Shown here piece by piece: positions 57,688-64,000 of a stretch of DNA of 64,000 nucleotides. Within the stretch, counting starts at the first letter, position 1, and every line of letters starts with the position of its first letter. The notes beneath the pieces were generated by a model. The model ran no database searches, was not told where the DNA came from, and was given only the letters and a program-made list of their open reading frames with translations. The position numbers and the translations under genes were made by a program. Source of the DNA: Nonomuraea polychroma (GTDB lineage Bacteria > Actinomycetota > Actinomycetes > Streptosporangiales > Streptosporangiaceae); the NCBI RefSeq assembly GCF_004011505.1, contig NZ_SAUN01000001.1, forward strand, positions 9,699,501 to 9,763,500, read 5' to 3'.

Positions 57688-58524
57688 TCATCCGCTAAAG
57701 GGAGTCCCCGTGAGCCGCTCATACGCTTCTAGGTATCGCCGGCGGGTGCGTTCCACCACGTGGTCAGGGAGACGAGGTGGGGGGTTTCCGGAGGATTTGT
57801 CCCATCCAGACTCGGGTGATAGTAGCCAATCACGCACAAATTGCTTGTCAAAAGCCAGCTGCGGACGGCTCGGCTGCCACTGGTCGGCCGGCCAGAACCG
57901 CGAGGAGTCGGGTGTGAGCACCTCGTCGCCCAGCGTCAGCACGCCGTCGGCATCCCAGCCCAGCTCGATCTTGGTGTCGGCCACGATGATGCCGCGCTCG
58001 CGGGCGATCTCCGCGCCGCGGGTGTAGACGGCCAGCGTGATCCGCCGCAGCTCCGCGGCGGTCTCCGCGCCGACCTCGGCCTCGACCTGCTCGTACGAGA
58101 TCGGCTCGTCGTGCTGCCCCACCGGCGCTTTCGTGGAGGGCGTGAAGATCGGATCCGGCAACCGGGACCCGTCCTCCAGCCCCTCCGGCAGCGGCACGCC
58201 GGAGACCGTGCCGCCGGCGCGGTATTCGTTGAGCCCGCCGCCCGCCAGGTAACCCCGGGCCACGCACTCGACCGGCACCATCCGCAGCGGCCGGCACAAC
58301 ACGCTGCGCGCGTCGTCGCCCGGCGCCACCACGTGGTTGGGCACGACGTCCTTGAGCTGGTCGAACCACCACAACGACATCTGCGTGAGAATGGCCCCCT
58401 TGTCGGGGATGTCGGGCTCCAGCATGTAGTCGAACGCCGACAACCGGTCGGAGGCGACCATCAGCAGCAGTCCGTCCGCGGTCTCGTAGAGATCGCGGAC
58501 CTTGCCGGAGTGCACGAGCTTCAT
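57688..58524 (-). CDS. purC: Phosphoribosylaminoimidazole-succinocarboxamide synthase
   Basis: 278 residues, actinobacterial-length SAICAR synthetase. Motifs: HSGKVRDLYETADGLLLMVA, DRLSAFDYMLEPDIPDKGAI, LTQMSLWWFDQLKDVVPNHV, PVECVARGYLAGGGLNEYR, and IIVADTKIELGWDADG. It joins CAIR and aspartate with ATP. The ATG overlaps the purD stop by 4 bp. Confidence 0.96.
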   Translation of the reverse strand: MKLVHSGKVRDLYETADGLLLMVASDRLSAFDYMLEPDIPDKGAILTQMSLWWFDQLKDVVPNHVVAPGDDARSVLCRPLRMVPVECVARGYLAGGGLNEYRAGGTVSGVPLPEGLEDGSRLPDPIFTPSTKAPVGQHDEPISYEQVEAEVGAETAAELRRITLAVYTRGAEIARERGIIVADTKIELGWDADGVLTLGDEVLTPDSSRFWPADQWQPSRPQLAFDKQFVRDWLLSPESGWDKSSGNPPPRLPDHVVERTRRRYLEAYERLTGTPFSG

Positions 58525-59747
58525 CGGGCGATGTCCGTCCTGTACTGGGAGCCGCGAAGCTTGATCCGGCCGACGAGGTCATAGGCCGCCTGGCGCGCGC
58601 TCTCCTGGTCGGGCCCGCTGCCGACCACGTTCAGCACCCGGCCGCCGTCGGAGACGACGTCGTCGTCGTCGGCCCACTTGGTCCCGGCATGCAGCACGTA
58701 CGCGTGCTCGGTCTCCGGCGGCCCCGTGATCACGTCGCCCTTGACCGGCGCGACCGGGTAGTTCTGTGCCGCGATCACCACGGCCACCGCCGAGCCCTTC
58801 TTGAACACCGGGTCCAGCCCGAGCTCGCCCGTCGCGCACGCCATCAGCAGCCCGCCCAGCGGCGTCTCCAGCCGGTCGAGCAGCACCTGCGTCTCAGGGT
58901 CCCCGAAGCGGGCGTTGAACTCGACCACCTTCGGCCCCTTCGAGGTCAGGGCGAGACCCACGTAGAGCACCCCCTGGTAGGGCAGCCCGCGCCGCGACAA
59001 CTCGGCGATCGTCGGATGCACGACCTCCCGCATGACCTGCTCGGTGAGCCCTTCCGGCGCCCACGGGAGCGGCGTGTAGGCCCCCATGCCGCCCGTGTTG
59101 GGCCCTCCGTCACCGTCGTGGAGCCGCTTGAAGTCCTGCGCGAGCTGCAGCGGCACGGCCGTGCTCCCGTCGCACAGCGCGAACAGCGACACCTCGGGGC
59201 CGTCCAGGTATTCCTCGATCACCACCCGGTCGCAGGTCAGCGCGTGCGCCAGCGCCTGCTCGCGGTCATGGGTGACCACCACGCCCTTGCCGGCCGCCAG
59301 GCCGTCGTCCTTGACCACGTATGGTGCCCCGAACTCGTCGAGGGCGGCCGCGGCCTCCTCTTCGGTGGTGCACGCCCTGGCTCGCGCGGTCGGCACGTCG
59401 GCCGCCCTCATGATCTCCTTGGCGAACGCCTTGGACCCCTCGATCATGGCCGCCTCGCGGGAGGGCCCGAAGCAGGCGATGCCCGCCTCGCGCACGGCGT
59501 CGGACACGCCGGCGACGAGCGGCGCCTCCGGCCCCACCACCACGAGATCGACGCGCAGCCGCGTGGCCAGCTCGGCCACCTGCCCGGGATCGAGGGGATC
59601 GACGGGATGGACGGCCGCGTACCGCTCGATGCCCGGGTTGCCCGGGGCGCAAAGGACCTCGCTGACCTGGGGATCGAGCTTGAGCGAACGACACAGGGCG
59701 TGCTCACGCCCTCCGGAACCAATGACTAGAACGCGCACACGTTCCAT
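58521..59747 (-). CDS. purD: Phosphoribosylamine-glycine ligase
   Basis: 408 residues, ATP-grasp family. Start RVLVIGSGGREHALCRSLKL; then YVVKDDGLAAGKGVVVTHDR (ATP-binding), EEYLDGPEVSLFALCDGS, HDGDGGPNTGGMGAYTPLPW and FNARFGDPETQVLLDRLETP. It makes GAR from phosphoribosylamine and glycine. Upstream gene of the purD-purC operon, which faces the CorA leader across a 170-bp space. Confidence 0.97.
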   Translation of the reverse strand: MERVRVLVIGSGGREHALCRSLKLDPQVSEVLCAPGNPGIERYAAVHPVDPLDPGQVAELATRLRVDLVVVGPEAPLVAGVSDAVREAGIACFGPSREAAMIEGSKAFAKEIMRAADVPTARARACTTEEEAAAALDEFGAPYVVKDDGLAAGKGVVVTHDREQALAHALTCDRVVIEEYLDGPEVSLFALCDGSTAVPLQLAQDFKRLHDGDGGPNTGGMGAYTPLPWAPEGLTEQVMREVVHPTIAELSRRGLPYQGVLYVGLALTSKGPKVVEFNARFGDPETQVLLDRLETPLGGLLMACATGELGLDPVFKKGSAVAVVIAAQNYPVAPVKGDVITGPPETEHAYVLHAGTKWADDDDVVSDGGRVLNVVGSGPDQESARQAAYDLVGRIKLRGSQYRTDIAR

Positions 59748-59916
59748 TGTCGCAGGCCCGCGGCCGGGCGGGGGCTCGGGCCTCTAGAACACCAGATGCC
59801 GGATCAGGCGACAATCTTTGTCGAGTTCTACCTGAGCGGCGAGCCCTCGGGCAGGTATGGTCAGACAAGTTCACCCGCCTGTGGTAAGTTAGGGCGGCTT
59901 TGCGGCGTCTCTTGTG

Positions 59917-60067
59917 ATTGGAGGTGGTCCGGGATGAATCCTGGTGATCCCAGCAGTACGTGCTTCGTCACGTACTCCCCTTGTACCCCCGACCACTCCA
60001 ATCCGGCAGCCTGATCGTGCCTCCACGCATGTGTGTTGATTGAGGTGACTTTTCATCGCGCGTGGAG
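59917..60067 (+). promoter_or_regulatory. Structured 5' leader of the CorA-type gene
   Basis: ATTGGA-G-GTGGTC (59917-59929) pairs with GACCACTCCAAT (59991-60002): 12 bp with one bulged G. Inside lies AGTACGTG (59955-59962) with CACGTACT (59969-59976). A second long-range pair, CTCCACGC (60021-60028) with GCGTGGAG (60060-60067), lies just before the CorA ribosome site. The outer stem covers the GGAGG of a small ORF (59934-60014). It does not match the M-box consensus as far as I can see. Confidence 0.55.
59934..60014 (+). CDS. Possible 26-residue leader peptide upstream of corA
   Basis: ATG 59934 has a strong GGAGG (59920-59924) with 9-nt spacing. The peptide begins MNPGDPSSTC and ends SNPAA, with five prolines, two aspartates and two cysteines in 26 residues. 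It ends 82 bp before the CorA start and lies inside the leader stem-loop. Pro- and Asp-rich leader peptides control Mg2+ transporter genes in enterobacteria through Mg2+-sensitive translation; that parallel is an inference here. Confidence 0.4.
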   Translation: MNPGDPSSTCFVTYSPCTPDHSNPAA

Positions 60068-60096
60068 CGTGCCATGTCGGGCGGAAAGAGACCGCC

Positions 60097-61206
60097 ATGC
60101 GCTCGTCCACTCTTTTCCGTCGTATCAACCGTCACCACGTGCCGTCGCGCGTCACGCACCAGCTCACCAAGCCGGTGCGTGAGATCTGCGTGCCCCCTGT
60201 CGACTCCATTGTCGAGTTCGGCGCCTACGTCCAGGGCAGGAAGGTCGCGGCGAACGGCATCGTCGAGGCCCTCGACCTCGTACGCGAGCACAACAAGACC
60301 AATGACGGCGCGAAGGCGTTCGTCTGGGTGGGACTGCACGAGCCGGAAGCCCCCGAGGTGGAGTGGCTGTCGGAGGTGTTCGGCCTGCACCCGCTGTCCG
60401 TCGAGGACGCCGTCAAGGCGCACCAGCGCCCCAAGGTCGAGCGGTACGGCGATTCGTTGTTCATGGTGCTGAAGACCGTCTCCTACCTCGACCACGACGA
60501 GCTGACCGCGAACAGCGAGATCATCGCCACCGGCGAGATCATGGTGTTCCTCGGCGTGGACTTCGTGGTGACGGTGCGGCACGGCGAGCACTGCCCGCTG
60601 ACCGTGGTGCGCGAGCGCCTCGAGGACAAGCCCAAGTTGATGAACCGGGGCCCGGCCGGTGTCCTGCACGCCATCTCCGACCACGTCGTCGACCAGTACC
60701 TCCAGGTCGCCGACCTCATGCAACTGGAGCTCGAAGAGGTCGAGGCGACCGTGTTCGCCGACGTCAGCTCCCGCGACATCAACCGGATCTACCAGCTCAA
60801 GCGGGAGATGCTGGAGATGAAGCGGGCCGTCACCCCGCTGCAGGCCCCGTTGTCCGCCCTGCCCCAGCGCCGGGTGATCCCGTCGGAGATGCGTGAATAC
60901 TTCCGCGACGTCGGCGATCACCTGTCCCGGGTGTGCGAGCAGGTGGAGTCCTCCAACGAGCTGTGCAGCTCGATCCTGCAGGCCGCCCTGGCCCGCTCGA
61001 ACGCGCTGGCCAACGAGGACATGCGCAAGATCTCCTCGTGGGTGGCCATCCTGGCCGTGCCCACGATGATCGCCGGCATCTACGGCATGAACTTCGACTT
61101 CATGCCGGAGACCAAGCAGGTCTGGGGCTACCCGGCGGTCCTGGCCCTCATGGTCACCGCCTGCGTGCTCCTGCACCGCGGCTTCCGCAGGAACGGCTGG
61201 CTGTAG
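60097..61206 (+). CDS. corA: CorA-family Mg2+/Co2+ transporter
   Basis: 369 residues. A cytoplasmic funnel domain (about 1-290; HPLSVEDAVKAHQRPKVERY is the family hallmark) and long helix (INRIYQLKREMLEMKRAVTP) lead to two C-terminal TM helices (WVAILAVPTMIAGIYGMNFD and YPAVLALMVTACVLLHRGF). The G-M-N filter motif ends TM1; the tail is R-R-N-G-W-L, with the basic ring residues. GGAAAGAG lies 9 nt upstream of the ATG. A leader with RNA structure precedes it. Confidence 0.95.
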   Translation: MRSSTLFRRINRHHVPSRVTHQLTKPVREICVPPVDSIVEFGAYVQGRKVAANGIVEALDLVREHNKTNDGAKAFVWVGLHEPEAPEVEWLSEVFGLHPLSVEDAVKAHQRPKVERYGDSLFMVLKTVSYLDHDELTANSEIIATGEIMVFLGVDFVVTVRHGEHCPLTVVRERLEDKPKLMNRGPAGVLHAISDHVVDQYLQVADLMQLELEEVEATVFADVSSRDINRIYQLKREMLEMKRAVTPLQAPLSALPQRRVIPSEMREYFRDVGDHLSRVCEQVESSNELCSSILQAALARSNALANEDMRKISSWVAILAVPTMIAGIYGMNFDFMPETKQVWGYPAVLALMVTACVLLHRGFRRNGWL

Positions 61207-61219
61207 CCCGCCGAGGGGC

Positions 61220-62128
61220 TCACACCCCTACGGGCTTCAGCGGGCCGACCGGCGCGGGCAGCTCAAGCCCGCGCTCCCGCCACACCTCGCGCATCCGGTC
61301 GGGGTAGTCGGTCACGATCCCCGCGACCCCGAGATCCAGCATGCGTTCGGCCAATGCCGCCTCGTTGACCGTCCACACCGCCACGTCGAGCTCCGCCGCG
61401 GCCGCCTGCGCCATGAGCGCCTCGTCCACCATGACGTGCTCGGGCGAGAGCGTGGTGGCCCCGGCCGCGCGGGCGGCGGCGGGAATGTCGTCCCCGAGGC
61501 CGCCCTCGTGCCAGTGCAGGGTGTCCGGCTCGATGAGCGCGAACCGGCGCGTGTCCGGCGCGACCGTCGCGGCGTGCCGCAGGATCCGCCAGTCGAAGCT
61601 CAGGATGGCCACGTTGCCCAGCCTGCCGTGCCGCTCGAGCTCGTCGACGACGAGCTCGGTGAACATCTCGGGATCCGCCGTCAGCTCCGGCCTGGTGGGG
61701 TCGGACTTGAGCTCGACGTGCAGCCGTACGCCCTCCGCCTCGTAGGCGTTCACCAGCCCCAGCACCGCGCCCAGCGTCGGCATCCTGGTCTCCGGCAGGG
61801 CGACCTGCGTCAGCGCGAAGGGGTCGTCGAGATGCCGCGGCCACCGTACGCCCACGTCGAGCATGCGCAGCTGCGCCAGCGTGAGCGCGTTGATCGGCTT
61901 GCCGACGTACGGGTAGAGCGGATCGCCGGCACGCAGCGGACGCGTGTCGGCGCTGGTGACCGCGGACACCGTGAGATCGTGCGTGAGCACGAGGCGGCGA
62001 TCGGCGGTGAGCGCCACGTCGAGCTCGAGCGCGTGAACGCCGAGCTCCATCGTGCGGCTCATACCCGGCAGGGTGTTCTCCGGCCAGAGACCCCGCGCAC
62101 CTCGGTGACCATGAATCTCAACGCGCAC
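61220..62128 (-). CDS. Glycerophosphodiester phosphodiesterase
   Basis: 302 residues from GTG 62128. GDPD motifs: EIHGHRGARGLWPENTLPGM (catalytic His and Arg), HALELDVALTADRRLVLTHD (metal Glu/Asp, second His), LHVELKSDPT (Glu/Lys), ILSFDWRILR, and VWTVNEAALAERMLDLGVAG, IVTDYPDR. It hydrolyses glycerophosphodiesters to glycerol-3-phosphate and alcohol. No signal peptide is visible, so it is cytosolic. Convergent with corA, 13 bp from its stop. Confidence 0.94.
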   Translation of the reverse strand: MRVEIHGHRGARGLWPENTLPGMSRTMELGVHALELDVALTADRRLVLTHDLTVSAVTSADTRPLRAGDPLYPYVGKPINALTLAQLRMLDVGVRWPRHLDDPFALTQVALPETRMPTLGAVLGLVNAYEAEGVRLHVELKSDPTRPELTADPEMFTELVVDELERHGRLGNVAILSFDWRILRHAATVAPDTRRFALIEPDTLHWHEGGLGDDIPAAARAAGATTLSPEHVMVDEALMAQAAAAELDVAVWTVNEAALAERMLDLGVAGIVTDYPDRMREVWRERGLELPAPVGPLKPVGV

Positions 62129-62237
62129 AACCGGGACCCTACCTGCCTGGGGTCACGGCTAGGAGGTGCCACGCCGTGTCCTTTTTATCCTGGTACGCCC
62201 AGTCGGGCGTTTTTGGCCGGACAATAGGCTGTTCTCT

Positions 62238-62885
62238 ATGACGGAGGTTCTCAAACAAGCCCATTCCCCAACAGTTCGGGCGTGGGTTGACGGCTGGGTC
62301 ATCTCCCGTAACGCGCCCAGGCCCGTACGCGAACCCTGGGGCTTGCGCGTGGACGTCGGACTCCCCGGTCACGTGGCCCGCCACATCATCCCCGCCCCCA
62401 CCCCGGAGATCCTCCACCACCTGACCACGACGCTGACGACGCCGGGCACCTGGCTCAAGCTCTGCGCCCCCGCCGATCACGTGGCGTCCTTGCTGCCTGC
62501 GCCCTGGACGGTCATGGACCGGGAGTTCATGATGACCGTCCCCTTGGCCCGCACCCGAACACCACAGGCCCCGCCCGGCTACACCCTGGCGGTCACCACC
62601 CGGGCCGGCGTCACCGCGGCCCGGCTCCTGACGGCGGCCGGCGAGGTGGCGGCCCGCGGCCAGTTCGCCGTGGCGGGCTCGGCCGCCGTGGTCGACCAGG
62701 TGGAAACGGCCGCCAACCACCGCCGCCGGGGCCTGGGCACGGTCATCATGCGCACGCTGTCGTCGACGGCGGCGTCGCTCGGGGCGCGAACCGGCATCCT
62801 GGTGGCCACGGCGGACGGCCAGGCCCTGTACGAAACGCTGGGCTGGACCCTGCACACCCCGATGACGGCCGTGGTGTTGACCTGA
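62238..62885 (+). CDS. GNAT-family N-acetyltransferase
   Basis: 215 residues from ATG 62238 (MTEVLKQAHSPTVRAWVDGW). C-terminal GNAT core: VVDQVETAANHRRRGLGTVI (Q/R-x-x-G-x-G acetyl-CoA loop), MRTLSSTAASLGARTGILVA, and ALYETLGWTLHTPM. N-terminal half is an unassigned helical lobe. Substrate unknown. It ends before a stem-loop shared with purA. Confidence 0.86.
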   Translation: MTEVLKQAHSPTVRAWVDGWVISRNAPRPVREPWGLRVDVGLPGHVARHIIPAPTPEILHHLTTTLTTPGTWLKLCAPADHVASLLPAPWTVMDREFMMTVPLARTRTPQAPPGYTLAVTTRAGVTAARLLTAAGEVAARGQFAVAGSAAVVDQVETAANHRRRGLGTVIMRTLSSTAASLGARTGILVATADGQALYETLGWTLHTPMTAVVLT

Positions 62886-62888
62886 AGC

Positions 62889-62917
62889 GGCGTGGCCGGC
62901 GTCGCACCGGCCACGCC
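62889..62917. terminator. Bidirectional terminator between GNAT gene and purA
   Basis: Perfect 11-bp stem GGCGTGGCCGG (62889-62899) and CCGGCCACGCC (62907-62917) with a 7-nt loop in the 40-bp convergent gap. Confidence 0.8.
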
Positions 62918-62925
62918 AGAGCCGG

Positions 62926-64000
62926 TCAGACCAGCGAGCGGACCACCACGGTCTGGTCGCGGCCCGGGCCGACGCCGATGGCGGAGACCGGTGCTCCGGC
63001 CATCTCCTCCAGCACCCGCACGTAAGCCTGCGCGTTCGGGGGCAGATCATCGAACGACTTCGCGCTCGTGATGTCCTCCTGCCACCCCGGGAACTCCTCG
63101 TAGATGGGCTTCGCGTGGTGGAAGTCGGTCTGCGTCATCGGGATCTCGTCGTGCCGCACCCCGTCGACGTCGTACGCCACGCACACCGGGATCCGCTCCA
63201 GCCCGGACAGCACGTCCAGCTTGGTGAGGAAGTAGTCGGTGATCCCGTTGATGCGGGTCGCGTAGCGGGCGATCACCGCGTCGAACCAGCCGCAGCGGCG
63301 GTTGCGGCCGGTGGTGACGCCGTACTCGCCGCCGGTCTGGCGCAGCCAGTCGCCCATCTCGTCCGTCAGTTCGGTCGGGAAGGGTCCGGAGCCGACACGG
63401 GTCGTGTACGCCTTCAGGATGCCGATGATCTTGGTGAGGCGGTTCGGCGGGATCCCGGCCCCGGCGCACGCGCCGCCCGACGTGGGAGACGACGACGTGA
63501 CGAAGGGGTACGTGCCGTGGTCGATGTCGAGCAGCGTCCCCTGCCCGCCCTCCAGCAGCACGAACTTGCCCTCGTCCAGCGCCTTAGAGAGCACCAGCGA
63601 CGTGTCGGCGATGTGCGGCTTGAGCCGCTCGGCGTAGTCGAGGTATTCCTGCAGCACCGCCTCGGGGTCGATCCCGCGCCGGTTGTAGACCTTGGTCAGC
63701 ACCTGGTTCTTCTCGGTCAGCGCGACCTCGATCTTCTTCGCCAGGATGCCGGGGTCGAGCAGGTCCTGCACGCGCACGCCCATGCGGGCGATCTTGTCGC
63801 CGTACGCGGGCCCGATCCCGCGCCCGGTGGTGCCGATCTTGGCCTTGCCGAGGTAGCGCTCGGTGACCTTGTCCAGCGCCTTGTGGTGCGGCATGATCAG
63901 GTGCGCGTTCGAAGAGATCAACAGCCGCTCGGCGGAGATGCCCCGCGCGGCAAGACCGTCGATCTCGCTCAGCAGTACGCCGGGGTCGATCACCACGCCG
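62926..64000 (-). CDS. purA: Adenylosuccinate synthetase (partial, 5' end outside window)
   Basis: About 358 C-terminal residues of an enzyme of roughly 427. Motifs: IGTTGRGIGPAYGDKIARMG, GQGTLLDIDHGTYPFVTSSS (IMP/GTP binding), VGSGPFPTELTDEMGDWLR, GVTTGRNRRCGWFDAVIARY and the ending VGPGRDQTVVVRSLV. It makes adenylosuccinate from IMP, aspartate and GTP. The P-loop and first catalytic Asp/His lie beyond the right edge. Confidence 0.97.
   Translation of the reverse strand, partial: GVVIDPGVLLSEIDGLAARGISAERLLISSNAHLIMPHHKALDKVTERYLGKAKIGTTGRGIGPAYGDKIARMGVRVQDLLDPGILAKKIEVALTEKNQVLTKVYNRRGIDPEAVLQEYLDYAERLKPHIADTSLVLSKALDEGKFVLLEGGQGTLLDIDHGTYPFVTSSSPTSGGACAGAGIPPNRLTKIIGILKAYTTRVGSGPFPTELTDEMGDWLRQTGGEYGVTTGRNRRCGWFDAVIARYATRINGITDYFLTKLDVLSGLERIPVCVAYDVDGVRHDEIPMTQTDFHHAKPIYEEFPGWQEDITSAKSFDDLPPNAQAYVRVLEEMAGAPVSAIGVGPGRDQTVVVRSLV

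Noticed and set aside
59796..60014. 72-codon ORF starting at 59796
   Set aside because: No ribosome site at 59796 and the first 46 codons look non-coding; only the last 26 codons, with their own GGAGG, are considered.

Overview
The window is chromosomal DNA of a high-GC Gram-positive actinomycete. G+C is very high, third codon positions are mostly G or C, and GTG and TTG starts are common. The gene content also points there: three SigE-family sigma factors, two conservon (Cvn) signalling clusters with DUF742 and roadblock proteins, an eukaryote-type Ser/Thr kinase, FHA and rhodanese proteins, an alpha-lytic/streptogrisin-type protease, PrsW and DUF72. A Streptosporangiaceae member (Nonomuraea-like) is my best guess, by inference only; no rRNA is present to confirm it.

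Layout. (1) 1-6000 is regulation: a SigE-type sigma factor with the start of its membrane partner, an ATPase, a MauE-like/barrel-protein pair, a lone sigma factor, and a MarR regulator divergent from a YceI gene with a clear promoter-operator. (2) 6000-15000 is a decayed accessory region. A cluster of DnaA-box-like sites and a tRNA-Ser(GCT) with a strong terminator are followed by a truncated integrase, a group II intron tail, an IS3-type OrfA fragment, a frameshifted ISKra4-type transposase and a duplicated isochorismatase tail. Intact genes lie between them: RidA, a polysaccharide deacetylase-sigma-propeller operon, an isochorismatase-family hydrolase and a DUF418 membrane protein. (3) 15-19.5 kb holds an FHA-wHTH protein, a small secreted protein, a Ser/Thr kinase with an extracellular transglycosylase-like domain, a lipoprotein and a VapBC-like remnant. 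(4) 19.5-31.6 kb is metabolism: DUF72, xylB-xylA, MarR and VOC proteins, a radical SAM protein, transporters, a secreted protease and an acetyltransferase. (5) 31.6-38 kb has two convergent conservons, one complete (cvnA-B-C-D) and one with only cvnA and cvnC. (6) 38-51 kb begins with PrsW and a Tat-exported FAD oxidoreductase, followed by a surface-glycan locus (wecB, wecC, three glycosyltransferases, a DUF4434-like membrane-anchored protein). (7) 51-64 kb is housekeeping: an NrtR-like Nudix protein, hisC, an EamA exporter, a rhodanese, a regulator, murA, purC-purD, a CorA-type Mg2+ transporter behind a structured leader with a small ORF, GDPD, GNAT, and most of purA.

How the genes work together. 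WecB and WecC would make UDP-ManNAcA for a cell-surface polysaccharide, assembled by the adjacent glycosyltransferases. purD, purC and purA belong to purine synthesis. XylA and XylB convert xylose to xylulose-5-phosphate. The Cvn clusters resemble membrane-associated G-protein-like signalling complexes. The most interesting unexplained features are the leader in front of the CorA gene, the kinase-transglycosylase fusion, the DnaA-box cluster, the 36-bp hairpin array at 54.7 kb, and the half-conservon facing a complete one.
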